A DNA stretch of 47,093 bases from Izhakiella capsodis (GCF_900115045.1 NZ_FOVC01000010.1:1-47093), one strand, 5' to 3'; positions 36,706 through 46,151 are shown, numbered from the stretch's first letter. Translations and numbers: made by a program. The notes: generated by a model from the sequence alone, not told the origin.

Positions 36706-38538
36706 ATGTGTGGAATTGTTGGCGCTGTAGCTCAGCGTGATATTGCCGAAATCCTGATTGAAGGATTGCGTCGATTGGAATACCGAGGTTATGACTCTGC
36801 GGGAGTCGCCATTGTGAACGATCAGGGCGAAGTTACTCGCATTCGACGGGTGGGTAAGGTGCAGAATCTGGCAGAAGCTGTCGATGAAGCGCATCCTGCC
36901 GGCGGTTCCGGCGTTGCACATACTCGCTGGGCTACCCACGGCGAGCCTTCGGAAATTAATGCTCACCCGCATATATCTAAACATATTGTTATTGTACACA
37001 ACGGCATTATCGAAAACCACGAGCCGCTGCGTGAGCAGCTGCGGGCTGGGGGCTATAAGTTTGTTTCAGAAACCGATACTGAAGTGGTGGCACATCTGGT
37101 GCATTGGGAGCAGCAGCAGAACGGCGGCAGTTTGCGTGAGGTGGTTTTGCGCGTAATTCCGCAGTTGCGCGGTGCCTACGGCATGGTGATTATGGACAGC
37201 CGCGATCCCGGAATTCTGGTAGCGGCACGCTCGGGCAGTCCGTTGGTTATTGGCCGTGGCGTTGGTGAAAATTTTATTGCTTCTGACCAGCTGGCGCTGC
37301 TACCGGTCACGCGCCGCTTTATTTACCTTGAAGAGGGTGACATTGCTGAGATTAGTCGCCGTGATGTTACGGTTGTTGATCGCCATGGTATAGCGGTGAC
37401 GCGCCCGGAAATCGAATCGAGCGTGCAATATGATGCAGGTGATAAGGGTGTTTATCGTCATTACATGCAAAAGGAGATATTCGAACAGCCTGACGCAATC
37501 AAAAATACTCTGGCTGGCCGCCTGAACCACGGTAGCGTCGACCTGTCTGAACTGGGCAGTCAAGCTAACAGCTTACTCGCTCAAACTGAGCATATCCAAA
37601 TTGTCGCCTGTGGCACCTCCTACAACTCTGCCATGGTAGCACGCTATTGGTTTGAAGCCCTGGCAAACGTCCCTTGTGACGTTGAGATCGCCTCTGAATT
37701 CCGCTATCGCCGGTCGGCCGTGCGTAAAAACAGTCTGATTATCACTTTGTCACAATCCGGTGAAACTGCCGATACGCTGGCGGCGCTACGCCTTTCAAAA
37801 CAGCTGGGTTATCTTGGTTCTCTGGCTATTTGTAACGTTGCCGGTTCGTCGCTGGTGCGAGAATCCAACTTTGCATTAATGACCAAAGCCGGTACTGAAA
37901 TTGGTGTTGCCTCCACAAAGGCTTTTACTACCCAGCTCACGGTGTTATTGATGCTGGTGGCTAAAATTGGGCGTTTAAAAGAAATGGATGCAGCGATGGA
38001 GCGGGAAATCGTTCATGGCCTGCAAGCATTACCGAGCCGCATTGAACAGATGTTATCTCAGGACAAACGCATTGAAATGCTGGCAGAAGATTTTTCTGAC
38101 AAGCATCATGCGCTGTTTCTCGGGCGTGGCGATCAGTATCCAATAGCGATGGAAGCTGCGCTGAAGATGAAAGAGATTTCCTATATTCACGCAGAGGCTT
38201 ATGCGGCCGGTGAGCTTAAACACGGTCCGCTGGCGTTGATTGACGCTGATATGCCGGTCATCGTCGTTGCACCCAACAATGAGTTGCTGGAAAAACTCAA
38301 GTCCAATATCGAAGAGGTACGCGCCCGAGGCGGTTTGCTGTATGTCTTTGCCGATCAGGACGCTGGCTTCTCCGACAGCGAAGGAATGCGTATTATCTCC
38401 TTGCCACACGTTGAAGAGGTCATCGCGCCAATTTTTTATACTGTTCCTCTTCAGCTGCTTTCCTATCACGTTGCATTGATCAAAGGTACTGATGTTGATC
38501 AGCCGCGCAACCTGGCCAAGTCAGTGACTGTAGAATAA
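36706..38538 (+). CDS. glmS: Glutamine--fructose-6-phosphate aminotransferase
   Basis: GlmS makes glucosamine-6-phosphate from fructose-6-phosphate and glutamine, the first step of amino-sugar synthesis. The 610-residue product begins MCGIVGAV with nucleophile Cys2 (exposed after Met removal), has the glutaminase domain (RRLEYRGYDSAG, HTRWATHG), two SIS isomerase domains (CGTSYNSAMVARYWFE, SQSGETADTLAAL) and the conserved end DQPRNLAKSVTVE. In E. coli its mRNA is cleaved from glmUS and activated by the GlmZ RNA; the 128-bp leader here is compatible but I cannot identify the pairing site. Confidence 0.96.
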   Translation: MCGIVGAVAQRDIAEILIEGLRRLEYRGYDSAGVAIVNDQGEVTRIRRVGKVQNLAEAVDEAHPAGGSGVAHTRWATHGEPSEINAHPHISKHIVIVHNGIIENHEPLREQLRAGGYKFVSETDTEVVAHLVHWEQQQNGGSLREVVLRVIPQLRGAYGMVIMDSRDPGILVAARSGSPLVIGRGVGENFIASDQLALLPVTRRFIYLEEGDIAEISRRDVTVVDRHGIAVTRPEIESSVQYDAGDKGVYRHYMQKEIFEQPDAIKNTLAGRLNHGSVDLSELGSQANSLLAQTEHIQIVACGTSYNSAMVARYWFEALANVPCDVEIASEFRYRRSAVRKNSLIITLSQSGETADTLAALRLSKQLGYLGSLAICNVAGSSLVRESNFALMTKAGTEIGVASTKAFTTQLTVLLMLVAKIGRLKEMDAAMEREIVHGLQALPSRIEQMLSQDKRIEMLAEDFSDKHHALFLGRGDQYPIAMEAALKMKEISYIHAEAYAAGELKHGPLALIDADMPVIVVAPNNELLEKLKSNIEEVRARGGLLYVFADQDAGFSDSEGMRIISLPHVEEVIAPIFYTVPLQLLSYHVALIKGTDVDQPRNLAKSVTVE

Positions 38539-38582
38539 TCCAGCTTTATATAAAGAACTGCGGAAAGTTAGCCGCTTAGTGT

Positions 38583-38618
38583 AAAAAAAGTCCGGTAAAA
38601 AACGCCCGGACTTTTTTT
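38583..38618 (+). terminator. glmS terminator, expected attTn7 neighbourhood
   Basis: A 13-bp stem (38583-38595 with 38606-38618), AAAAAAAGTCCGG against CCGGACTTTTTTT, ends in a T run on the plus strand. It lies 44 bp after the glmS stop. In enterobacteria Tn7 inserts about 25 bp downstream of glmS, in or near this terminator; no Tn7 ends are seen. Confidence 0.9.
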
Positions 38619-38981
38619 ACACTCCATGATCCGGAAAGATTAACGTCCTTATGCAAAAATTTTTCCGCAAGATGATTTTTTTGCCCGGATAAATTGCGGA
38701 ATTCGACAAAATCTTAATGCATGATCGCCTAAAGCACTGGGTCAGAGTCTGCACGCCAGGAGACGTTGAGGAAACTATACGGGATTGCTTTTAACTGATT
38801 TTTCACGTCTGCAGACTTTCTGATAATTAATCCTGTTGCGTTCATGGTTAGGAAATTCAATCGCATCTTCGGAGTAACTGATCATGAATTTTATCACCTC
38901 CATCCCTTTTATGATAAGGTTTCGCGTGGGATTATATGTGAAAATGTCGTCTCTGATGTGTTTTAACCATAAAGCCATTTT
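38619..38981. other. AT-rich spacer between glmS and the IS91-type remnant
   Basis: This stretch precedes the transposase remnant. A minus-strand frame of 67 codons (38775-38978, starting MALWLKHIRDDIF) is open, but it lacks a ribosome-binding site and matches no family I know. It could be a remnant of an accessory gene. Nothing else is recognised; no tRNA or Tn7 end. Confidence 0.4.
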
Positions 38982-39996
38982 TTAAGGTACACAGGTCCAA
39001 CTCTGGCATCCGCAGCCCTCGTTTTTCTCCACTTCATACAGCCTTTGCGACAGGAAATTCATCGCATGTGTTGCTGCCTGAGAACCGGCAAAACGTAGCC
39101 GGTTGCCGCACAGAATACATTTGTACGGATCCGTGCCCACGAAGCCTTTCATCAGCACGATGAATCCCGGTTTTTCCAGCTTTTTTCGCGCCTGCATCCG
39201 CGGGGCTTCATACACCAGTGAGAGCAGCATTCCCGTTTTGCGGTTGTCCAGAAATCCGGAGTAGCGCACAATCTTAAAATGCCGCGCCGGAACATGGCTG
39301 ATATAGCGCCCGATCATCTCTTTTTGGCTCAGCGTCTGGCGTTTATGCTTCCCCATGCGGTGATCGAGATAGTGGTTGACCATCGTGCCGCCGCCATAGT
39401 GTCGCAGGCGGTTCAGGTAGCGGCCAGGATACTTCACGCTTTGCCAGGCATCTCATGTCTTCTTCGCGAAGTGTACCTTTAAGTACCTGCCGTACTGCGC
39501 CTGCGGATATCGCCGCCACCGGTGCTCGTCGCGGATGTGGTCCAGACCCGGCAGTATGCCGGGCATGATCAGCCCGTAGCTGCCGCGGAGCAGGAGGATG
39601 GTCTCGACGGCCTTTTTTGAAGAAAGGGCTGCGCCAGACGCCGTGCTTAACGTCGAGACCGCCCCGCGTAACGGAGACGAGGATATGCGGGTGCTGATTG
39701 AGCTGCCGACCGTAAGGATGCAGGGCACAGAAAATACCGATTTCCATACCCTGCCGGCCGGGCCACTTCAGCATGGCGCGGGTGGCGCAGCGTAAGAGGT
39801 CGTTGAACAGAGGCCAGTTATTGTTAAAGAACGGCCAGAGCAGGTGTGGCATGGTAAAGGTGATGTGCTGCCACGCGAGCATGCGTTAAACACAGAGGCG
39901 GGTCCACTGGCTGATGCTGTCACCGTGTTTTTCGAGGTAGCGATTCCAGCCGTCATCGATGTTGAAGAGGAGTTTGGCGGAATGGGGGATATGCAT
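38982..39996 (-). pseudogene. Degenerate IS91-family (Y2) transposase gene
   Basis: Fragments in several minus-strand frames together resemble an IS91-type rolling-circle transposase. The start MHIPHSAKLLFNIDDGWNRY (39996) reads to an in-frame TAA after RLCV, and the following WQHITFTMPHLLWPFF segment suggests that the Cys-rich zinc-binding region was deleted. GMEIGIFCALHPYGRQLNQHPHI carries the HUH-like catalytic histidines and GRYLKVHFAKK and KYPGRYLNRL follow, but in other frames (39453-39728 and 38982-39437). The C-terminus includes GTDPYKCILCGNRLRF. At least one nonsense codon, two frame changes and internal deletions make it inactive. A second fragment is at 46916-47093. Confidence 0.88.
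39624..39801 (+). repeat. Direct repeat, left copy (IS91-type fragment)
   Basis: This segment matches 46916-47093 with two mismatches over 178 bp and in the same orientation, offset 7292 bp. The right copy runs off the window, so the true repeat may be longer. The left copy lies inside the degenerate transposase gene. Together they bracket the fimbrial operon. Confidence 0.95.
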
Positions 39997-40347
39997 GGTG
40001 CAGAGTATAAAGCGGAGCTCAGGTCATGCAAACACCCGAAGCTGCGCAGTAGCGCCGCTCAGGAGGCAGGCGTGCTACGTTCAAAAAATAATCTGACTGC
40101 TCAATTTTTTTCTTATTTTCCAGACGACTCCGCCAGAGAGAGCCTGATATATCGGTTAAAAAATTACCATAGCCTATAACTACCATGTAAATTTTTTTGA
40201 TCGCTCTCTCCAATAATTATTTTTAGCGTAATATACAAAAAAAGAGTGGGCATATTTAACATTTTCATTCCATAAATGATTAATGATTTTTCTATATTTT
40301 AATTAATATTATTAAGAGTTGTGTGTATTTGTCAGGAGGATAGATAT
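39997..40347. other. AT-rich spacer upstream of the fimbrial region
   Basis: The first ~90 bp probably still belong to the 5' end of the IS91-type element, because the transposase frame opens at 39996. From about 40080 the DNA becomes strongly AT-rich, unlike the atp/glm backbone. No gene or recognised IS terminus is seen. Confidence 0.5.
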
Positions 40348-40609
40348 ATGTCTGTAAATAAGGAGATTTACTGGCTCCAGTCAGGTGATCTTCTTGGCAG
40401 TGGTGCTATTGATTTAAGTCGAAGCATTCGCGAAGAGATCTGAAGTCCATTAATATTAATGAATCAACGCATACTCTTTCCCTTGATACAACGCCAATAC
40501 AGGATGACAGAAAAGATGTCATTATCTGCTCCTGCCGATTGATGCCACTATCCATCAATTTTATAGTAACGCGCTGTGATATAGTCAATTTTGTGCTCCC
40601 ATAAAATTA
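40348..40609 (+). pseudogene. Remnant of an unknown small gene, probable frameshift
   Basis: A very good ribosome-binding site (AGGAGG, 8 bases upstream) precedes ATG at 40348. The frame (MSVNKEIYWLQSGDLLGSGA...) stops at TGA 40441-40443 after 31 codons. From 40443 another frame is open for over 50 codons to a TAA near 40607, with no start of its own. A single-base change around 40437-40443 would join both into a protein of about 84 residues. I do not recognise it; position upstream of the pilin suggests a lost fimbrial regulator, but that is only inference. Confidence 0.35.
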
Positions 40610-40654
40610 GGGCGTATTATCTTTATTATTAATACCCTAATAATTAGGGGTATT
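40606..40654. repeat. Cluster of ATTAGGG/CCCTAAT inverted half-sites
   Basis: ATTAGGGCGTATT (40606-40618) is mirrored by AATACCCTAAT (40631-40641), and the latter pairs with ATTAGGGGTATT (40643-40654). Three related half-sites in 49 bp about 400 bp upstream of the pilin gene could be operator sites or cruciform-forming DNA. The rest of 40655-41045 has no recognised gene. Confidence 0.45.
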
Positions 40655-41063
40655 GTCATTTTTTTTAGTTTTACTTTAGAGGCTGTCATCATGAATAGAT
40701 TGAAGTGATATTATTAGCGTGAAAATATTAACTCCAGCGGTGCATCATTGATATGGCCTATCTGACCATCCTGGGAACGTATTGAGCCATTATTTACCGG
40801 GCGTTAAGATCAGTGAGGGGAAATAGCTCAGGATAATAGCCTGTTTATCTCCCAAGGGGCTGATTTGAGGACTGTAACAAATGACGAGTTTTGCAAGTAG
40901 CAGGGAATTTTTGGTAGCAGACCATAGCAATGCCTTGGGTTCAGACACCCTTAAGTGATCTCAGCAGCGCTAAGACAGGCGGCTTAGCGTAGCACCTGAT
41001 AGTTATTCCGCCATCAACACTTAAATAAATGGATATATATTTAATATGGAAGGGTATATAGAA

Positions 41064-41618
41064 ATGAAAGACAGATTTTTATCTCTGCGTATAATATTTG
41101 CATTATGTTCCGCGAGTTTAGTTTCTTTTAACACTTTTGCAGCGTCACAAAATACAATTCGTTTTCAGGGCGAAGTGAATGGGCAAACCTGTAACGTTAC
41201 TGTTAATGATGCAATCGGTAGTTCTATTGTTCTGCTACCTACGGTTTCAACGACCGCGCTGAATGCGGCGAAATCAACCGCCGGAAAAACACCTTTTACG
41301 ATTAATCTTACCGGTTGTGTCGCCCCGGCCTCAGGAACACCGCAGGCAATTAATATCAATCTGGTCGGTAATAATATTTCCTCAACTGGCGATTTACTCA
41401 ACACCGGGACCGCCAAAAATGTTACGTTACGCTTGCTGGACAGTAGTGGCAAAGCGATCAGCTTGTCCGGAGGTTCGGCGACGGTCACAGGAATGATGCT
41501 GGCCAGCGGAAGCACCAGCGCATCGCAGGATTTCTCGGTCGAATATTACAGCGACGCTGGAAGCGCGGGCGTCGGTACGGTTTTAAGTAGCGTTCAATAT
41601 TCTGTCAGCTATCCATGA
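41064..41618 (+). CDS. Major fimbrial pilin subunit (chaperone-usher type)
   Basis: The 184-residue product has a signal peptide (MKDRFLSLRI..., cleavage probably after NTFA) and a pilin Ig-like domain. Two cysteines (QTCNVTV and LTGCVAP) form the usual disulfide, the N-terminal mature segment (TIRFQGEVNG) supplies the donor strand, and the protein ends VQYSVSYP with the penultimate Tyr typical of fimbrial subunits. The ATG at 41064 is preferred because GGAAGGG lies 10 bases upstream; an ATG at 41046 is also in frame. It is the first gene of a five-gene fimbrial operon. The exact fimbrial type is unassigned. Confidence 0.88.
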   Translation: MKDRFLSLRIIFALCSASLVSFNTFAASQNTIRFQGEVNGQTCNVTVNDAIGSSIVLLPTVSTTALNAAKSTAGKTPFTINLTGCVAPASGTPQAININLVGNNISSTGDLLNTGTAKNVTLRLLDSSGKAISLSGGSATVTGMMLASGSTSASQDFSVEYYSDAGSAGVGTVLSSVQYSVSYP

Positions 41619-41658
41619 TTACCAGGCCCCCTTATTTTAAGGAGGGCAGGAGAAACCT

Positions 41659-42357
41659 GTGTTCAAGTCTCTTATTTTTCTGTTCCTGACTTTTTCAGCC
41701 ACGCTTTGTCAGGCAAGCGTTGTATTAAATGGCACGCGTGTCATTGTGGACAGTCCGAAAAATGAAAAAACGCTTCAGTTCACTAATGTTGGCGATCAGC
41801 CAGCACTGATTCAGATTCAGGCAATCAATCTCAATAATCATTCTGCTCCTCCTTTTGTGGCGTTGCCGCAAATATTCAGAATTTCCCCTCAAGCCGGTCA
41901 AACGGTAAAGCTCAAGGTGACTGAGAGTAATCTTCCTCAGGACAGAGAGTCACTGTTCTATTTGGATTACACTGAGATCCCCTCGTTAAAAAAAGGCCAG
42001 GAAGATAAGAATAAACTTTATTTGATTATTAAGAACAGAGTGAAGGTTATTGTTCGCCCGAAGGGCCTGAATTTCTCCATAGATAACCTGAAGAGCGCGC
42101 TTTCATACCATATTCAGGGACACGACATCGTCTTAATAAATGCTTCACCGTTTTACGCCAATATTCGCGCATTTGCATTGGTCAAAGGGAATAAGACTGT
42201 TCCCTGGAACGATGCCGTCACGCTGGCACCTTTTAGTGAACAGCGCATCACGTTGCAAAGCCGCTCATCGCTCTCGGGATACGCGCTTAATGCCATCCTG
42301 ATAAATGATTTCGGTGCCGACGAAAAAATAAGCGTGAACGAAAAATCGCATAAATGA
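41659..42357 (+). CDS. Fimbrial periplasmic chaperone (first)
   Basis: PapD-like chaperones fold pilins in the periplasm by donor-strand complementation and pass them to the usher. The 232-residue product starts with GTG, 6 bases after AGGAGA, and has a signal peptide ending near LCQA. The mature protein has the conserved Arg in NGTRVIVDS, the FVALPQIFRISPQ loop, alternating hydrophobic G1 strand near LIIKNRVKVIVRP with the second conserved basic residue, and an Ig-like C-domain. It overlaps the usher gene by 4 bp (ATGA). Confidence 0.92.
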   Translation: MFKSLIFLFLTFSATLCQASVVLNGTRVIVDSPKNEKTLQFTNVGDQPALIQIQAINLNNHSAPPFVALPQIFRISPQAGQTVKLKVTESNLPQDRESLFYLDYTEIPSLKKGQEDKNKLYLIIKNRVKVIVRPKGLNFSIDNLKSALSYHIQGHDIVLINASPFYANIRAFALVKGNKTVPWNDAVTLAPFSEQRITLQSRSSLSGYALNAILINDFGADEKISVNEKSHK

Positions 42358-44852
42358 ATAAAGTAGTAATGTTCTCATTGCTCGGGTTGAGTCTTATCCA
42401 CTTCAGGAATAGTCTGGCGGCCGCGGGTCAGGATGACTATATCTTTGATCCTGCTTTGGTGCGTGAAATGATGCCTGGACAGATTGCGATGCCTGACGAT
42501 ACGCAGGATGCCTGGTTCCAGCCCGGCCGGTATGATGTTGATCTCTACCTGAACGGTAAATTTCAACAGTCCACGCCGGTTGAGATCGTACGTGCCGGCG
42601 GGCCGCTTTCCGTTTGTCTTCCCGCGTCCTTTTATCACGCTTTTGGCGTTGAGGCGCACTATCTGACTGCGCTCAACGCCAAAGGCTGTGCCAGGCCCGA
42701 GGCGCTTTTGACGGGCGCATCAGTTAACGTGAAAACTGGCAGCCTGCGTGTAGACGTTACCATTCCACAGGCGATGCTGGTTCAGCGGCCCGTCGGCTAT
42801 ATCGCGCCCGAAAATCTGACGGCGGGCACGACCATGGCGTTCGTGAATTACAACCTGAACCAGTTCTATTCCGATTATAAAAATGCGCAGCGTTTTGAAT
42901 CCACGTATCTTGGCATAAACAGTGGCATCAATGTGGGCATGTGGCGTTTTCGTCAACAGGGAAACTTTACCCATGACGACGTCGGCAATCGCTGGCAAAG
43001 CGCCCGGGCCTGGGTACAGCGTGCGCTGCCGTCGTTACGAAGTGAGGCGGGCATAGGCGAACTTTTCAGTAACGGTGACCTGTTTACGGCTGTCAGTTTT
43101 AACGGTATCAGTCTGGACTCTGATGACCGTATGCTGCCGGATTCCGTTCGTGGTTACGCGCCACTGGTGCGCGGTGTGGCAAACAGTAATGCGCGCGTGA
43201 CGGTCTGGCAGGGCAAACAACGGATATATCAGACAACCGTGCCGCCGGGGCCGTTTACGATCAATGACCTGAGCCCGGTGAGCTATGGCGGAGATCTCAG
43301 CGTGGAGGTTCAGGAGTCTGATGGTAGCATGCATCGCTTTAGCGTGCCGTATGCGGTTTTACCGCAGTCGCTGCGTCCGGGCCGGACGGACTACAACTTT
43401 GCCGCCGGTAAAGTCAGGGATTACAGCAAAGACAATGCGTTTAGCGAGCTGACTGTTAAACGCGGTCTGACGAATGCCATCACGCTTAACGGCGGCTTCA
43501 GGCTGGGTAAAGGCTATCATGCCATGCTGGCTGGCGGCGTCTGGGCCTCAGAACTGGGCGCGCTGGGATTTAACAGCGCTTACTCTGATGCCGTTCTGAA
43601 CAACGGTGAGTCAACTCGGGGATGGCGTTATGCTCTGAGTTACAGTCGAACCTTTCAGCCCACCAATACGACAGTGACGCTTGCGGGCTACCAGTATTCC
43701 ACACAGGGATACCGGGATCTGAACGACGTGATTACACTGAATAATGCAGAAATACCGGGCCGCAACAGCATCACCAGCGAGTATATGCAGCGTAACCGAC
43801 TGCAGATTACCCTTAATCAGACGCTGGGGCCATGGGGCAATATCTATGTCTCTGGCTCGAAGCAAAATTACTATGATGGCCGCTCGCACGCAATCCAGTT
43901 TCAGGTCGGCTATGGCACGGTGCTGCTCAAAAACATTGCACTAAATATTTCCCTGTCTCGCCAGTATTCGCGCAGGGCCGTCATAACCGAGTACGCAGAG
44001 GAAACTTTTTATAATGATACCCAACTGCAGGTCAGTGTCTCTGTGCCGTTGGGTTCGGATGCCACCTCACCTTATCTGGCACTGGGCGGGACCCGGGGAA
44101 GCCAGAATGGCAGTAACTATACGGCCTCACTCAGCGGACTGAGTGGTGAGAGCGGCACCAGCTACAGCGTGAATGTGAATCGCGATCAGCAGCAGCGTGA
44201 TACGACGTTAAGTGGCAGCCTGGGCAAAACGTTCTCAGAAGCCAGCGTGACCGGTACCGCGTCGACCTCTTCACGGTTTAATCAGATGTCCGTCAACGCG
44301 ATGGGCGCGGCGGTGATCCACAGCGGTGGCGTGACGTTAGGCAATTATCTGGGCGATACCTTCGCCCTCGTCGAGGCGAAAGGGGCCAGGGGAGCACGTA
44401 TCCTGAACAGCCAGAGAAGTGAAATCGATCGCTTTGGCTATGCGCTCGTCCCTTCGCTCAACCCATATCATTACAACACGATTTCCCTCGGCGCCAACGG
44501 CAGCGACGGCCATGTTGAGATTCAGGACAGCGAAAAAAGTATCGCGCCTTATGCCGGTGCAATGGTGAAGGTGACGTTCCGGACCTTACGCGGTTATCCC
44601 CTGATGCTGAAGACCCGCACGAATCACGATGCCACGGTGCCGGTCGGTGCGGATCTGCTGGATGAAGCGGGTAATCGCGTGGGCACGTTTGGTCAGGGCG
44701 GCAATGCCTATTTACGTGTGGCGAAAACGGCCGGTCGGTTGAAAGCCGTCTGGGGTGACGACGCGCAATCGTCCTGCGTGATTGATTACCACATTCCTCC
44801 ACCGAAACCCGATGCAATAATAACCTATGCGGACGCCGTTTGCCGTTTTTAA
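42354..44852 (+). CDS. Outer-membrane fimbrial usher
   Basis: The usher is the outer-membrane pore that recruits chaperone-subunit complexes and assembles the fibre. The 832-residue protein has a signal peptide ending near SLAA, the N-terminal chaperone-binding domain (FDPALVREMMPG; YDVDLYLNGKF; a Cys pair), a long beta-barrel with the plug domain (VRGYAPLVRGVANSNARVTVWQ), and the C-terminal domains with a final Cys pair (SSCVIDYHIPP...ADAVCRF). It is full length and intact. It overlaps the chaperone stop codon, which implies translational coupling. Confidence 0.94.
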   Translation: MNKVVMFSLLGLSLIHFRNSLAAAGQDDYIFDPALVREMMPGQIAMPDDTQDAWFQPGRYDVDLYLNGKFQQSTPVEIVRAGGPLSVCLPASFYHAFGVEAHYLTALNAKGCARPEALLTGASVNVKTGSLRVDVTIPQAMLVQRPVGYIAPENLTAGTTMAFVNYNLNQFYSDYKNAQRFESTYLGINSGINVGMWRFRQQGNFTHDDVGNRWQSARAWVQRALPSLRSEAGIGELFSNGDLFTAVSFNGISLDSDDRMLPDSVRGYAPLVRGVANSNARVTVWQGKQRIYQTTVPPGPFTINDLSPVSYGGDLSVEVQESDGSMHRFSVPYAVLPQSLRPGRTDYNFAAGKVRDYSKDNAFSELTVKRGLTNAITLNGGFRLGKGYHAMLAGGVWASELGALGFNSAYSDAVLNNGESTRGWRYALSYSRTFQPTNTTVTLAGYQYSTQGYRDLNDVITLNNAEIPGRNSITSEYMQRNRLQITLNQTLGPWGNIYVSGSKQNYYDGRSHAIQFQVGYGTVLLKNIALNISLSRQYSRRAVITEYAEETFYNDTQLQVSVSVPLGSDATSPYLALGGTRGSQNGSNYTASLSGLSGESGTSYSVNVNRDQQQRDTTLSGSLGKTFSEASVTGTASTSSRFNQMSVNAMGAAVIHSGGVTLGNYLGDTFALVEAKGARGARILNSQRSEIDRFGYALVPSLNPYHYNTISLGANGSDGHVEIQDSEKSIAPYAGAMVKVTFRTLRGYPLMLKTRTNHDATVPVGADLLDEAGNRVGTFGQGGNAYLRVAKTAGRLKAVWGDDAQSSCVIDYHIPPPKPDAIITYADAVCRF

Positions 44853-44869
44853 AGTGTAAGGTGTTAACT

Positions 44870-46150
44870 ATGAAGTACTTTTTATCTGTAATGGCTTTCT
44901 TTCTTTCAGCTGCGTGTTTCCCGGCTTACGCGACCTGCACACGTATTAATCCGGTCGATCAGGGCTGCGATGCCTGCGGTGCGCCTCTGAATTTCGGGAA
45001 TATCGGATTAATGAATCTGCGTTATCAGCCTGTTGGCACCGTGCTGGCCCGCTCGGTGTTTCGGCTGGTACCGTCTGTCGCTAACAGCGATCCGAACCGC
45101 GTGTTGTACGAGTGTGATCTGGCGGATAAAGATCAGCTCTTTGAGGTCTTCGCCACCAATGGTGACAGTAACGTTGGCGGCGCCTGGAACATGGGTGACG
45201 ACTATTTCCAGACCTACTTTCCCTATACCGCATTAAAACTGGTTCACGTGCGCAGCGGTAAGCCTTTTACCCGTATCTGGCAAAAGGTGCCGCTCACGCA
45301 GTATGAAATAAAGGGGAGTAAAATCGAAATCAGGGGGCTTGACTTCAGCCCCATCAGCGCGGAACTCATTCGTACCGACAAAAACAACCGCACACCCGGT
45401 TACTCGTCATGGGGCTGCCTGTGGGCAGCGAACGACAATTACACCGGCTCGTACAGTTGCAACCAGCCCAATGGCTATGTGGTGTTTATGGGGCCGGGAA
45501 TGGATGTACCGGAAGCGGGCAAGGACAGCTGGAATAATTTTCAAACCTGGATAACCGGCCGCTATATGGCCTTTGGAATGAATACCGCGCCTGTCGCCAC
45601 CCTGACGCAAAACATGACAAAGGGCTGTCGGGTGGAGAATTATACCTCAAACGTCATCTTTCCCGGCATCAGCATCAATGGGCTCAATGAGGGTCAGACC
45701 GTGACGGCACCGCTCAGTATTACGCTGGCCTGTGCGAACGGAACCGAAAACATTTCTGGCATTAATTCCGGCCAGCTGTCTCTGGGCTTTCAACCGAGCT
45801 ACGCCGCGTGGCTGCAGGCGCAGCAGTTAGGGTTGACGACGGGAGATGGGCTTTCGTCCTACTTAGTGTCCGATCACTACGACAGTTTATCTTCGCTGGC
45901 AAAAGGCGTCGGGATTCAGTTACAAACGTCCGGTGGTCAGCCGGTCTCCTTTTTAAGCTGGAGTAGCTTCAGCAGTAATGCAGGCTGGCGACCGGTGCTG
46001 GAAGACGCACAGGCCATCAGCGGTAGTCAGCAGAGTGACGAAAAGCTGTATCAGCGCACGTTCAGTGCCCGTCTTTCAAAGCTTCCCGGCCAAACCGTCA
46101 CGGCTGGCCATGTTGATGCGACAGCATCCATCCTGATTCGAATGCAATAA
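44870..46150 (+). CDS. Two-domain fimbrial tip adhesin
   Basis: The 426-residue product has a signal peptide (MKYFLSVMAFFLSAACFPAYA) and a mature N-terminus with Cys in TCTRINPVDQGCDACG. Residues up to about 250 form an unfamiliar presumed receptor-binding domain; the last ~180 (from GCRVENYTSNVIFPGISING to ASILIRMQ) look like a pilin domain that would accept a donor strand. This is the layout of tip adhesins at the distal end of fimbriae. I do not recognise the binding domain or its ligand. The ATG at 44870 follows an AAGGTG site and starts the signal peptide; an upstream in-frame ATG overlaps the usher. Confidence 0.8.
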   Translation: MKYFLSVMAFFLSAACFPAYATCTRINPVDQGCDACGAPLNFGNIGLMNLRYQPVGTVLARSVFRLVPSVANSDPNRVLYECDLADKDQLFEVFATNGDSNVGGAWNMGDDYFQTYFPYTALKLVHVRSGKPFTRIWQKVPLTQYEIKGSKIEIRGLDFSPISAELIRTDKNNRTPGYSSWGCLWAANDNYTGSYSCNQPNGYVVFMGPGMDVPEAGKDSWNNFQTWITGRYMAFGMNTAPVATLTQNMTKGCRVENYTSNVIFPGISINGLNEGQTVTAPLSITLACANGTENISGINSGQLSLGFQPSYAAWLQAQQLGLTTGDGLSSYLVSDHYDSLSSLAKGVGIQLQTSGGQPVSFLSWSSFSSNAGWRPVLEDAQAISGSQQSDEKLYQRTFSARLSKLPGQTVTAGHVDATASILIRMQ

Positions 46151-46151
46151 G

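Noticed and set aside
38539..38700. Tn7 insertion downstream of glmS
   Set aside because: The attachment neighbourhood is present but no Tn7 end repeats or tns genes are seen; the insertion carries IS91-type sequence instead.
40100..41045. Phase-variable invertible promoter for the fimbriae
   Set aside because: No recombinase gene and no pair of longer inverted repeats flanking a promoter; only short ATTAGGG half-sites were found.
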